This document shows, piece by piece, positions 1 to 10,619 of a DNA stretch of 64,000 nt. Every line of letters begins with the position of its first letter. Within the stretch, counting starts at the first letter, position 1. The notes under the pieces are model-generated. The model made no database searches and was not told where the DNA came from. It saw only the letters and a program-made list of their open reading frames with translations. The DNA lies in the NCBI GenBank assembly GCA_013397935.1, contig VZRN01001307.1, positions 178,005 through 242,004 of the forward strand, read 5' to 3'. The stretch comes from Dasyornis broadbenti (Eukaryota; Chordata; Aves; Passeriformes; Dasyornithidae). Both the position numbers and the translations under genes were made by a program.

Positions 1-737
1 CCCCCCCACCCCATCTTGGAGCTCATCTCTCCTAAAGCAGCTCACACGATGATGATCAAAAATAAGCCCTTCAAGCCTAAGCTCGCTAACATTCATTTCT
101 CTCCTGCTAATGCTGGACTTCTTACTGTTAATCCTTAAATATATCCTTAAATAAGAATGACAGTACCTGAAGCACCTAACAACCCTGTATCATAAACAGA
201 GACAGCCTCTGCATTCCTAATTTAGCTTGCCACAGAAGAGCTGACACTAATCCCAGATGCTGAGTCCCGGATATCTCCAACGTAAATGCCATTGCCTTGC
301 TCACCTTGACATTACAGAGCAGCCTGAACTTTCCTTGTCCTGCTCAACTTTCAGCTGCTTGTTTGTTTTTTTTCCCTTGCTTTGTACAAAAGCTGACCCA
401 TGTCAGGCTCAGCCTCTGCGGCTGGGGATTAAGGGGAAGTGTCACCTTCACCCTGCGTGGCTCATTGGTGCGGGGACACCAGCCACGAGTGACACCGGGA
501 GTAGGAGACTGTGGGTGGAATCTGCATCAGGCAGAAACCTGCAGTGAAAGGGCCCAAATTTCCTCTCAAGAGCTCACAGTGACAGAAACCAGAGCAGGGG
601 GTAAAAGGCAGGGGAATGGAGATGACCACTCTGGCTTATCTTGGCCACTGCACCAAAAATCACCAGTTTTTGCGATTTCTAGGTCTAAGGTTCCAGTCTT
701 CAAAGGACTCCAGACCAGCACTGAGAATGAGGCACCG
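1..737. other. Non-coding stretch, no gene seen
   Basis: No convincing exon or repeat was found. Positions about 40-240 are AT-rich with several TTAAT/CTAAT-type words and could be a weak regulatory block. The rest is ordinary mixed-composition DNA. The first seven bases are a C run. Confidence 0.5.
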
Positions 738-918
738 AATCACAGAAACCCAAAATGGTTTGGGTTGGAAGGGGCTTTAAACCTCATCTCATTCCAAACG
801 CAACACCTTCCACCAGCCCAGGTTTCTCCAAGCCCTGTCCAGCCCGGCCTTGAACAGTTCCAGGGATGGTGCAGCCACAGCTCCTCTGGACAGCCCCTGC
901 CAGTGCTTCCTACTCAGC
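738..918 (-). mobile_element. CR1 LINE 3' fragment
   Basis: The plus strand begins with an octamer-like AATCACAGAA tail, then the CR1 3' block containing GGTTTGGGTTGGAAGGGG, and continues through the typical CCAAGCCCTGTCCAGCC and CCAGGGATG words. In this layout the element's sense strand is minus and its 3' end lies at the low coordinate. It is 5'-truncated, as most avian CR1 copies are. Divergence is moderate (for example AAACGCAACACC where other copies here read CATGGGCAGGGACACC). It carries no coding capacity. The open frame at 297-1121 runs through it by chance. Confidence 0.9.
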
Positions 919-1783
919 CTGTGAGTAAATGGGTTTGCTCCCAAAATACCGGGGGCTTGGGTAAATGCGTGCACTTAGGAGGCAGGAAAAGAGCATTTGA
1001 CATTTTGCAGGGGCTGCAGAAAGAAAGGAGAGTGAGGCTTTACAAAGCACAGTTTGCCCATCGTTCCTCAGTGGATTTTCACATCGCTCCAAAAAGGCAA
1101 TCTGAAAACAAAAGGCTGTGAGGAACTGCAGCTGGCTCCCACAGAGCAGGCACCAAACCCAGCCACTCCATGTGATCTTTAACAGGGAGAGCACAGAGGA
1201 GGGAGGATTTTAGCAAATTGCAGCAAGGAATTAACTCTACATCAATTTTGGGGGCTTGTAGAGTAATTTCCCCCCTCAGCATGAGGGCAAGCACGCTGCA
1301 GCTGCAAGCCAGCCACGAGCCAGGGACAAGAAATACCACCAGAGCAGCGAGAAGAAGCACCAAGTGCCAACAATAAGCTAGGCACAAGCCCTGAAGTTTA
1401 TTGCAAGTCCCCGTGGACCCAGGAGGGCACCGTGGGCCAACTCCAAGCTGGAGATGGGAAGGTGCCAAAGCCCATCATCCTGTCACAGCCGTCAGCTGGC
1501 AGGGCTGCTGTGGCACACCAGGACTGGTGGCCCCATGCCACAGGCAGGGGACAGGCAGCGTCCCTCTGCAAAGCATCTGCTGTGGTTGGAATAATGAGGC
1601 AGAGCAAGGGCTTTGCTCCTGCTTTCCGCAGATTTGCATTGCATGAGCTCTGGGCATCCCAGAGCCGAGCGGAGGGACAGGGCCTTGCAGGCCAGAGTGG
1701 CTCTGCTGTGTTTTAGTGCGCTGGCCCACGCTGTGCTGGGAGCACCCGGAGGGGTGGGCAGTCTGAAACCCACAGGGTGCTCG
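919..1783. other. Non-coding stretch, no gene seen
   Basis: Mixed-composition DNA between two CR1 copies. Overlapping short open frames on both strands have no recognisable protein features. No repeat or regulatory cluster was identified. Confidence 0.5.
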
Positions 1784-1973
1784 GGCACTGAACAGGCAGC
1801 CCAGGGAATGGTCACAGCCCCAAGCCTCACAGAGCTCAGGAAGCATTTGGACAATGCTCTCAGGCACAGCGTGTGACTCCTGGGGATGGTGCTGTGCAGG
1901 GCCGGGAGTTGGACTCGATGATCCTCGCGGGTCCCTTCCAAGCGAGCAGATTCCACAATTCTGGGATCCTGTG
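1784..1973 (+). mobile_element. CR1 LINE 3' fragment (different subfamily)
   Basis: CR1 3' end in plus orientation. It reads GGCAGCCCAGGGAATGGTC, then TTTGGACAATGCTCTCAGG, GGGAGTTGGACTCGATGATC and GGGTCCCTTCCA, ending in a degenerate ATTCTGGGATCCTGTG octamer tail. The words differ from most other copies in this window, so this is a separate CR1 subfamily, probably of a different age. It is 5'-truncated to about 190 bp and non-coding. Confidence 0.88.
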
Positions 1974-3294
1974 TGCTTGCTGCCGGCTGCTGGGGAGCAT
2001 CCCAGATCCATTCTGACCTCAAAGCTCTCCCCACCAGCTCCTCACATAATGGGGATAACACGAGCATGTCTTGAATGGCAAAACAGGGCTTGGCACTGCT
2101 TTGCCTCAAAGCCCTGCTTTGATTTTCATGCCATGGCCAAACCGAAAGGATAAAGCCTGCCTTGCTCCCAGGTAACTGGGGGGATTGGGAGCTGCACAGT
2201 GCTCACTGCAGAGCATGGAGCCTTCCAGCCCAGAAATGCTCAGATTTAGAGACAGACGGCTGCCCCCGGGGCTTACAAACCTCTGTGGGACAGGACAAGC
2301 ACGCTTCAAAGGGCAGGTGCAGTTTGATTCCTATCACTGAGATAAGCAGCAACTGCAGCCTGGGAGCAGGTTCAGCTTTCAGGCTTTTGCTCACAGCCGG
2401 GATTTTGCTTTGGGCCCATTCTCAGCCAAGAGTGAAGTGGAACAAAATCACTACAAGAAAGCATTTGGCGTCTCCGTTTCTCTGGACAAGGTCTGGTTCC
2501 CCCCCGCGCACACTCCGGTGGCTCAGGAAAACAAAAAATCCTGCTGCTTCCTTGTGTCAGGTCCCACCCGCAAAAGGGAATTGGCACACTGCTCCAGCTC
2601 TCACCGGCAATTTCTGCTGGAGGAAGGAGACCCAGATCTAAGTGTGTCTGTGCTATAGACAATTTACATCCCACTTAAAGACTCAGAGGAGGGAACTGGG
2701 GGACTGGACCGTGCTTGGCTTCTGCTGGAGCTGCTTTCATCCTTGGATGAAGCCTGAGGAGCTTTGTTCTATGCAGCAACACATGAGGATATTTCCCGGT
2801 GCTGCCAAACTCTACAACATGACCAAGTATTCCATAACCTTTCTTATTTTCCTTTTAAACCCCAGATCTCTCTTGTATATCGTTATGTAAGAACTCCAGC
2901 TTTCATTAAGGAAAAAGAGACCCCTGGTGCACCTCACTCTTCCCATTCAAAAATATAAAAAACCCACAGAAAAAAAAAAAAAACCCTCAAATCACAAAAA
3001 TGACCCAACAAAGCAACAATGAAATGCTTCAGAAACCACCTCCACTCGTCAGGCACACGGTTTGAAAAGCAAGGCCCTGGATTTGGAATCTGTGAGCTCT
3101 GCCATGCTTGTTCTGCACTGCACGGGAGCCCCTAAGAACAACTCTGTGGCTCCTTCCTGTCTTTAATCTGCCTCGGCAGGCACAATAAACAACTACAAAT
3201 GGAATAACAATATCGGAAAAGGGGGCTGGGAGGACGAGAGAGGAGATGCTGTACTGTAGAGAAGGCCTGAGAAACCGGTGAAGGCTTTTAAGAG
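1974..3294. other. Non-coding stretch with a short poly-A
   Basis: No exon was recognised. An A-rich segment at about 2949-2984 includes a 14-base A run. It could be the tail of an old retroposed sequence on the plus strand, but no matching body was recognised upstream. The remainder is unremarkable. Confidence 0.45.
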
Positions 3295-3480
3295 CCATAC
3301 ATGCTAATTATGGTGTTAAAAATATGTCAGTCGAAGGGCTGGATATTAAATGGAATTGGCTTGAGATGACAGGGATGAACGGGATTTTAAAAAATTATTT
3401 ATTAAAATGCTCTGGGTACAAAATACTGTTCTTAGTTCAAAATGTATTATTGTCTCTCTGGCTTTGATCTGCAGAGCACT
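3295..3480. promoter_or_regulatory. Candidate regulatory (CNE-like) AT-rich block
   Basis: An abrupt AT-rich block in GC-richer surroundings. It has a TAATTA homeodomain core at 3305-3310, ATTAAATGGAATTGG near 3346-3360 and a long TTTAAAAAATTATTTATTAAAA segment. No repeat family fits. This texture is typical of conserved non-coding elements near developmental genes, but conservation cannot be measured here, so the call is an inference from composition and motifs only. Confidence 0.25.
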
Positions 3481-3907
3481 TTGAGCTATGAATGGGAGGG
3501 GTTGTCAAATTTCCCTCTCCACCACGCTCCAAGTGACTCCACAGCCCTCACTGAGAGGCTGATGCACAATTTCCTCCAGCAATATCTTTCCTCACATCCC
3601 CAGGAAGATCTGCACCAGCACCATGTGTGCTCCGTGTTCTGAGGGGAACTGTTCGGGAGAAAGCACCAGCAGCTGGATGGGGCAGTTGGACAATGCTCGG
3701 GATGGATGGAAAACTTCCTGAAGTCAGGGACAAGGCTGCTGACAGGTTTGGGACCTGAGAGCCAGGACTGAGGTTTGCCCAGAGAAAAGCAACTTTGGGA
3801 AGGACTTGGCTCTCCCCTCCCACTGACGGCGAGCGGCCACTTGGTCTGTGCGCTCCAGTCTGATGGAAAATAACTGCCCTATTCCGTCACTTGGGATCTA
3901 TTTGTCC
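3481..3907. other. Non-coding stretch, no gene seen
   Basis: Between the AT-rich block and the next CR1. No repeat, exon or clear motif cluster was recognised. Confidence 0.45.
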
Positions 3908-4180
3908 TTGTCAATAGGACAAGGGGGAGATGGCTTTAAATTGAAAGAGAGCAGGTTTAAATGGGATATTAGGAATAAATTCTTCCCTGTGAAGGTGGTG
4001 AGGCTCTGGCACAGGGTGTCCAGAGAAGCTGTGGCTGCCCCATCCCTGGAAGTGCCCAAGGCCAGGTTGGACAGGGCTTGGAGCAGCCTGGGATAGCAGA
4101 AGGTGTCCCTGCCCATGGGGATGGAACCAGATGAGATTTAAGATCCCTGCCAACTCCAGCCATTCTGTGATTCTATGATT
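3908..4180 (+). mobile_element. CR1 LINE 3' fragment with octamer tail
   Basis: One of the best-preserved CR1 copies. It starts in GGACAAGGGGGAGATGGC and passes through TTCTTCCCTGTGAAGGTGGTG, GGCACAGGGTGTCCAGAGA and GGCCAGGTTGGACAGGGCTT. It ends with CCATTCTGTGATTCTATGATT, the avian CR1 octamer microsatellite, at 4160-4180. It is about 270 bp, 5'-truncated and non-coding. Confidence 0.93.
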
Positions 4181-4599
4181 AGGAAATCAGAGGATGAGGG
4201 GTGTGGCCCATCCCCAAATCCATGGGGTGGAGAGACCAGGAGCAGCAGCGCTGCACTTCTACTTCCAGCAGCCTGGAGGAGGCAGGACAAGCCCGTGCTG
4301 ACGTGTACGATGTCCGGGATGCTCCAGCTGTGCACAGTGATCCCTTCCTAACAACAAACGCCCTGCAGTGCAAACCCAGGTGTGCATTTTTGGCCAAGCC
4401 CATCCCCGCTCTGCAGCCTCACACCATGCCTGAGAATCACGTTCCTTGTGACCAGGGAATTGCTCTCCCCTCCCCATCTCATCCATCACACGCAAATTCA
4501 CCCATCGCCTCCGGCAGGCACCGCTGGCCACGTGCCTTGGCTCTCCTACAGAGTTCACTCCACTTAGCTCCCAGGTCACCTCCTTCCTTCCCACTTTAT
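4181..4599. other. Non-coding stretch, no gene seen
   Basis: Moderately GC-rich, with chance open frames on both strands (for example plus 4201-4689) that lack any recognisable domain. No repeat was identified. Confidence 0.45.
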
Positions 4600-5010
4600 C
4601 TCTTCTTAGTTTATATTTTTAATATTATTTTTTTTAACAATGTCTGTACAATTTCGCTCTCGATAACACGCGAGTTAATTAAGCCGTGATCTCCTGGAGA
4701 CAGGTTGCTACAAGGAGATAAGCAGCGGCTTCTGTTCGCCATAAACAGCTGTGCTCCTCTCCAGCTTCTGGGGATTTGCTGCTTTTGTACAGAAGACAAA
4801 ACAATCATTGCCAATTAAACCTGGACATCGTATTTTGCCCACCATCCGTGAGTCTCTTGACGTCACCCTCCCCGTGATCCTTGCAGAGGAGTGAGAGCGC
4901 AGCGCTGTAACGCGAGGCTTAGGGGAAATTAATACCTGAAGTTGTAATAGGCCAGATAACGGTGAGAATTCAACACAGGGCACAGCTTGAAGGACAAAAG
5001 CCACTGCAGT
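4600..5010. promoter_or_regulatory. Candidate regulatory (CNE-like) block with CRE
   Basis: An AT-rich, motif-dense block. It has a TTAATTAA palindrome at 4675-4682, CCATAAACAG near 4740, ACAATCATTGCCAATTAAAC near 4802-4820, a perfect TGACGTCA cAMP-response element at 4858-4865, and AAATTAATACC and GATAACGG words near 4925-4960. No repeat family was recognised. This is the richest collection of classical factor sites in the first 6 kb. The enhancer role is inferred from motifs and composition only. Confidence 0.33.
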
Positions 5011-5670
5011 GCCAGCAGAACTGTGCTAATGGGGCTGTGGTGGGTGGGAGACACCGAGCCGATGGGTTTGCAATGGCTGTGGAGGGACGGGTCCGGAATT
5101 TAAAAGGTCTCAACACATTTTAAGATATGGTCTGATGTGAAGAGGAGGAAATTCAATGAGTAAAAGTAGGATGCTGAAGAAAGGAAAGGTCTAAGCAAAT
5201 TAAAGCAGGAACAAAACGTTTTGTTCTGCCCAGTGTGGGAGGTCTTTGCTCAGCTCTTTACCTGCCAGTCCTTGCTCCCTGCAGAACCACTGATTTTCAC
5301 CAGGTCGCACTGATTTTGGCAATAGGACAACACCAAAACCCCACTGTGGATGCAGAACCATAAAATGGGGGAAAAAACCTTGAGATCACTCTGCACCCAA
5401 AGCTGGGGGACACTGAGATCCAGCAGTAAGGAGGGACCTGGAAATGCACAGAGTGGGACTCCTGGCTCCCACTGCCGAGGCAGTGCTGGGTCCCAGACCA
5501 GAAAAATCATCACAATGGCACAACCTGAGACCTTTTTAGTTCTGGATGCTCAGTAACCTCCTCTTGGGCTGCTTGTTGTCAACACTAATGTTCTGCCCCC
5601 AGACTTGTTGTGGAGCCTGGTTTTATTCCTTTACCCCTTCAAATCTAATTTAAAGCTCTTTCAGTGAGAT
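5011..5670. other. Non-coding stretch, no gene seen
   Basis: Mixed-composition DNA. Positions 5095-5220 are AG/AT-rich with no clear repeat. No exon was identified. Confidence 0.45.
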
Positions 5671-5927
5671 CTGCTGACAGAGATCCTTTGAGACAGGGGT
5701 ACCCCGTGGTGGAGACCAAAAATCCCCAAGTTCTGCCCATGGCACCAGGCTCAGAGCCAGGTATTGATCTGCTGGCTCTTTCCATTTCTTCCCTCAGNAC
5801 CTGCTGACAGAGATCCTTTGAGACAGGGGTACCCCGTGGTGGAGACCAAAAATCCCCAAGTTCTGCCCATGGCACCAGGCTCAGAGCCAGGTATTGATCT
5901 GCTGGCTCTTTCCATTTCTTCCCTCAG
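5671..5927. repeat. 130-bp exact tandem duplication split by one N
   Basis: Positions 5671-5797 and 5801-5927 read identically by eye over 127 bases, offset by exactly 130. They are separated by a single N at 5798 and the bases AC. A perfect duplicate whose first copy ends at a one-base gap is what appears when two overlapping contig ends are joined without merging. I therefore read this as a likely assembly artefact rather than a biological repeat. Confidence 0.85.
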
Positions 5928-6233
5928 CATTCCCTCTGCCTGGCAGGACACAGGAGAGCTCTGCTTGCGCTCCTGATTCCTTAACCAGTCATCCCAAGGC
6001 CACAAAGTCTCTCTTGATTGCCCTTGGACTTCTTGCTGCAACTTCATTGCTGCCTATTACGAGTGACATGCCAGGAGTTGCTCATTAAACACAGTCACTC
6101 TGTCTTGGGGGGGGGGAAAGGAGGTGGGGGTGTTCCTTTTTTATTCCCCTTGAATGTGGCTTTAATGATTTTAAATCCCTTCAACCCAATTACAGCTCTG
6201 TATCCTGATTAGGAACTGAGCTATTGTGTGCTG
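5928..6233. other. Non-coding stretch with a G-run
   Basis: Contains a G-run at about 6107-6116 followed by further short G runs to about 6130. This is a plausible G-quadruplex former on the plus strand. The following 6130-6210 is AT-rich. No exon was identified. Confidence 0.4.
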
Positions 6234-6340
6234 GAGCCATTATCTGGCGGCCCATAGAAAAATTAGTACCTGGAGAGGCTGCACTGGGAAATAAATCTTT
6301 TCCTGACATTTTAGGACCAATTCTTGGCCAATTAGAGCAC
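6234..6340 (+). repeat. Paired diverged element, copy A
   Basis: Aligns along its whole length with 9524-9628, roughly 83% by hand count, in the same orientation and about 3.3 kb away. Shared blocks include ACCTGGAGAGGCTGC, ATAAATCTT, TGACATTT, AGGACC and CCAATTAGAGCAC. It does not resemble CR1. The several ATTAG homeodomain-type cores suggest a duplicated regulatory element, but a fragment of an old unrecognised repeat family is equally possible. Confidence 0.75.
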
Positions 6341-8099
6341 ACTTTGCCGTGTAGGTAACGTGTATCCAAACTGCTCTCCCTGCTGAAAAGGGCAAGCAGA
6401 GAACAAGTGTAATCCATGCAAAAGAGGAGGAAAATCACCCACTGCTGACAAACTCTCCAGCTCTCCCTGACAAGTTGTGAGCTCCCTCTGACCCCAGAGC
6501 CATGGGGCACAGAGCAAAAAAAGCTGCTGCTCTTTGTGCAGCCAGCCCCATCCCACTCCTCTCCTGCTGCCTGTGCCAGCTCAGAGCCCTGGGCTTGTCC
6601 AGGAGATCCCCTTTGCGTGCAAACCCTGAGCCGCAGATGGGAGTGGATACAAAAGGATGAACGCAAAGCCAAAGAGGGGGACCTGGCTCGTGATGGACAT
6701 GGCCCAGCATGGCCCAGAGGCACTTGGCTCTGCAATGGTCAAGGTTTTGACCATCCTGACAGTGAGGACCCGGCAATGGAGCTGAGAGGTTTACACAGGC
6801 TGTGCAGCGAGTGGTGATGGCTCCAAGACACCCCGGAGGGCAAGGAAACACCTCAGGTGGATCTGAGGATGTTGATGTCCAAGCTGGGGTGGCACGGATG
6901 AGAAACCTGCTCCACCAGCCCCAGCCCTGCAGCAAGAAGTGCAGCCCCCATTGCACACAGGACAAGGTGGGCAGACAAGGAGGACGTTAAGGGAAATGCA
7001 ACTTCCCAGGAGGAAGCTCCTTCTGAGCCATTTCTCCTTTGCTGGGCACTGGTTCAGTTGGTTCTGCACTTCTCTGTCCCCTCCTCCTCCACCCCTTGGC
7101 AGGAGCTGCCCTAACAGGGATTCCCTGACTGCCGAAAGTTGCAAAGAGCCGCTCACTCAGGTGTCCCAGTCCATGACCAGTGCTGTGGACGACCCTCCCA
7201 GTTGTCCCCACGGCACAGCACGAGATGCTCCCGCTGCCCCCCTATGCCCTGGAAGCACCTGGCTCTCCCTTCTCCCATCCCTTTCCTCTGCAGTGTTTCC
7301 AGGGCAACAGGGAAAAGAAGGATTTAAACAAAACGGAACCCAAGGAGTAGAAGATGCCAAACCTGCAACCTCCCAGCTGAACAGTGGGATCTGCAGCACT
7401 GCAGGTTGCTTTGAGGATGGATCCATGCTTCTGGGGTCAGAAATCCTAACCACATGGGAAGGTCACATGCTACAAGATTCCCAGAGCAGATCTGGGAACC
7501 TCTCAGCCATGGGTTGGATGCACCCTCTGGGCCAGATCCTTGGTGTCTTGGCAAGGTGGGGAAGGCCTGGCTCTGCCTTACAGGTGAATTTGGAAATAAC
7601 CCTTAGTCCTGACCACCCCTCCAGAAGAAAAGAACAAAACAAAGAGCTGAGAGCACAGCAGAAATCTGGTGCCAGCACCCTGGGACCATCCTGACTTCCC
7701 CCACCCCAAACACTGAGCTCAGCAAAGGCCCAAACCCCAAAAGTTCCCACCCACCGTCAACCCTGAGACAGAACCTCGAGCTCCAAAAGGCAGCTGAGCA
7801 TTTATGATGTATTTGCACTTGGTTCTACAGCGAGATCTCGGCGGGCAGCCCTGGCACAGCGGTCCAGCTGTGCAGGCACTAATGGCACAGCTGGACTGAG
7901 CCAGTCACTTGGCAAATTAAACCGGTGCCTTGTGCTGCCTTTTAACACCATCCGTGCTCTCCCTCCCTGGGAGGCAGCAGGAGAGGGCATGGAGGGTCTG
8001 TGGGACCATGGCGCACCCGGGGAATGAGCACATCCAGGATGGATCACCCCATCCCTGCCGTGGGGTCGAGTTAATGGTGCGCGGGCCTCTCGATGCAAC
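6341..8099. other. Non-coding stretch, no gene seen
   Basis: GC-richer DNA with many overlapping chance frames, the longest plus 6939-7694 (251 codons) with no recognisable domain. No repeat was identified. A real exon too short to recognise cannot be excluded. Confidence 0.45.
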
Positions 8100-8215
8100 T
8101 CTTTGTCTATAAAAATACTAATGGCGAGCAGTTAAATTCATCCCTGGTGAGAAGATGATCATAGTTAATGGAATTAATGCAAGGTTTTAATTTGCCTCTC
8201 GCTGCTCGGTCCTAG
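8100..8215. promoter_or_regulatory. Candidate regulatory (CNE-like) AT-rich block
   Basis: A short AT-rich island with CTATAAAAATACTAATGG, AGTTAATGGAATTAATGCAA and GTTTTAATTTG words, flanked by GC-rich DNA. The density of TAAT cores suggests homeodomain binding. There is no evidence of a repeat. Low-confidence inference. Confidence 0.25.
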
Positions 8216-8849
8216 CAACTCCCCAGCCTCCAGCAGAAGCGCCAAAAAGATGATGTTTGATCTTCCCTCCCCTGGTACTCGTGTACTTCTCATCCTGTTC
8301 ACCATCTGGAGGTGAGAAAACCCATCAGGCCTCCCTGCTCTGCTGCAGGACTGATAATCAGGAGCCCCGGTGCTGCAAGCCCCAGCTCAGCCTCACCTCT
8401 GGAGGTGCAGCAGCAGAGGTTCCATTTGTGGACCTCAACACGTGGTCCAGCAGCTTCTGGGAAAGGACTGGGATAAGGAGATGCCAGCAATGAACATCTA
8501 ACCCTAACCCTAGCCCCAAAAAAATCCTCTTCCCATGGCCATGGCAGTTACCAGCACCTCCTCTTTGTGCAGGAGCACCCAGGGGTGCCACCGGCCCTTG
8601 TGTGAATAAGGGAGAAACAAATCAACACCGTCCAAATTTTGGGGTGCAAACTCAACCACAAAAGAGCTTGGGGCTGCTGGGATGGCTGAGCCACCAGGGA
8701 GCACACACAGCATGGCAAAAAAAATCATGGAAAAGCTGCAAAACCAAGTAAAGAACCAGCCAGGAAAAGCCTGATCCAAATAGACTGGAACAGCAGAGAT
8801 GGGGGGAGAGGAAAACAGTATTAAAAAAAGCAGCGGTGTGTTGCTGAAA
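8216..8849. other. Non-coding stretch with a very short telomere-like word
   Basis: Contains CTAACCCTAACCCTAG at 8498-8513, about two and a half copies of the vertebrate telomeric repeat. This is too short to indicate a true interstitial telomere. Otherwise unremarkable. Confidence 0.4.
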
Positions 8850-8995
8850 TGAGATTAGAACAGTAACAGGTTCCCTCCCGTGCCAGCTAAATCCCCATTA
8901 AATCAGATTAATGCAGATGGTCTTTATGTAACTGACCAAGACGATAGATCAATATTGTTGTTTCAGTCAGGGAAGGAAAAAAATTGTCCTGTCTG
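8850..8995. promoter_or_regulatory. Candidate regulatory (CNE-like) block
   Basis: AT-rich block with CCATTAAATCAGATTAATGC, CTTTATGTAACTG and GATCAATATTGTTGTTTCAG. The paired AAATCAGATTAAT word resembles OTX/HOX-type sites. No repeat family was recognised. The enhancer role is inferred from texture alone. Confidence 0.25.
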
Positions 8996-9523
8996 ACAAA
9001 AACACATCATTACCTACCTACAGCAGCCTGCACCTTGCTCAGGAGTGCCCAAACCAGGCTGGCTGGGTGGGTCTGCAGAGGTCAAACCATCACAGATGGC
9101 TCGTCCAAGTAACTACTGCCATTCTGGAGGGAAAAAAACCCTAACTGAGGTTTTCCCTCTCTTGGAGGGAGAAAATTTGAGGTTCTCCCCTTGCCAGGGC
9201 TGTGAAGCTCTGTATCCCACAGAAGGACCTTGCTGGGAATGCTCCCAGCAGCCACACTTGTAATCCATCCAGAAATTTTCCTGTGTCAGCAGCACTGAAA
9301 AGCTGCATCCCACCCAAGTGCCATCTGCAGTGACATTTTCCATTATTCCCCACTCCTACTAAACCTGCTCCCAGTTCTGCTGTGGACAGAATTCCCTCTC
9401 CCTGCAGGGCAGGCGGGGGACATCACAAGAACTCTCCCCTCCCAACCCTCAGATCCACCAAGTGACAAAAAAGGGGAAAAAAAGAGGATGGAGAGCAGGG
9501 GAGCCTGGGATTATTTTCTCGCA
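8996..9523. other. Non-coding stretch, no gene seen
   Basis: No repeat or exon recognised. Positions 9463-9490 are purine-rich. Confidence 0.45.
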
Positions 9524-9628
9524 GAGCCATCATCCAGGGGCCTGTAGCACAATTAGCACCTGGAGAGGCTGCCCTGCGATATAAATCTTGGTGACATTTC
9601 AGGACCGATTCCCCGCCAATTAGAGCAC
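9524..9628 (+). repeat. Paired diverged element, copy B
   Basis: Partner of 6234-6340. The two align end to end with one small gap of about 2 bases. Copy B reads CAATTAGCACC where A has AATTAGTACC, and CCAATTAGAGCAC is shared exactly. The substitutions are spread along the element, as expected for an old duplication. Flanks beyond GAGCCAT on the left and GAGCAC on the right do not obviously align. Confidence 0.75.
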
Positions 9629-10428
9629 CCCGGCTCTCGCCGTCAGCAGCCTCGCCAGCACAAAGGCCAAGCCCAGAGGATGGGAAAATCCGTTTGGAGA
9701 GAAGACAGAGCCGTGCAGGGGGGCTGGAGCTGGGCCTCTCCCTGGCCAGCCTGGTCCATGCACCCCCAGCTCTCCTCCTGTGCTCCTGTATCACAGCAGC
9801 TGGTGGGAATCACCCCCCCCTGCTGACCCAGAGCTCAAAAATCTGGGGATCAAAAACCCCAGCCCAAGCTCTCCCCACATTTTGGAGAAGCACCCAGGAG
9901 CTCTGGCTCCCTCCCTCCATCTCGTCATTAGGGACGCATGAGATGCTCTGTGGAAAGCACTATTTTTGTTACTCAGTCCCAGGTTTGCAAAGAGAGAAGC
10001 ACCACGGACACGCCAATTCACCCACTTTTTGTTCTGGATTTTAACTCCAAACTCTTCTGTTTAAAACAGTCTTTCCCTGCAACCTTTCCTTTACATTTGC
10101 TTTATATCAGCCACAAATCTGAAAGCTCAAAAGCAAACAACAGACTACTTGGGTTTTGCTGAGACAAAAGAGTGAAATCCAGTCAGAATATTTTCCCAGA
10201 TTTTAAATCCACTGACATTTTGAAACATTTCGTTTGTGAGCTGAACCTGAATGGTTTTTTTCGATACCATCAATCCAAGCACCACTTCCAACCTCAGCTG
10301 CCTTTTCCAAGCTATTTGCTCTGCCCCCTCCAAGAGCAACGCTCCTCCATCCCTCCTCCTGCTCTGAATTGCTGCCTCCGAGTGCTCTCTGGGGGAGATT
10401 TCTCTTGGATCACAGCTGCTTATGTTTG
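9629..10428. other. Non-coding stretch, no gene seen
   Basis: Positions 10020-10260 are AT-rich without an obvious motif cluster or repeat. No exon recognised. Confidence 0.45.
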
Positions 10429-10619
10429 AATCACAGAGTCCCAGAATATTTTGGGTTGGAAGGGACCCTAAAGTTCATCTCGTTCCACCCCCTGCCATGG
10501 GCAGAGACACCGTCCACTGTCCCAGGCTGCTCCAAGCCCCGTCCAGCCTGGCCTTGGACACTGCCAGGGATCCAGGGGCAGCCCCAGCTGCTCTGGGCAA
10601 CCTGGGCCAGTGCATGAGG
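10429..10619 (-). mobile_element. CR1 LINE 3' fragment
   Basis: The plus strand begins AATCACAGAGTCCCAGAATA, then GGGTTGGAAGGGACC, CCCTGCCATGGGCAGAGACA, CTGTCCCAGGCTGCTCCAAG and CAGCTGCTCTGGGCA, so the CR1 sense strand is minus. It is well preserved, 5'-truncated at about 190 bp and non-coding. Confidence 0.92.

Noticed and set aside
297..1121. 274-codon plus-strand frame
   Set aside because: It runs through a CR1 copy (738-918), has several overlapping competitors and no recognisable protein features.
8498..8513. Interstitial telomere repeat
   Set aside because: Only about two and a half CCCTAA units, which is common by chance.
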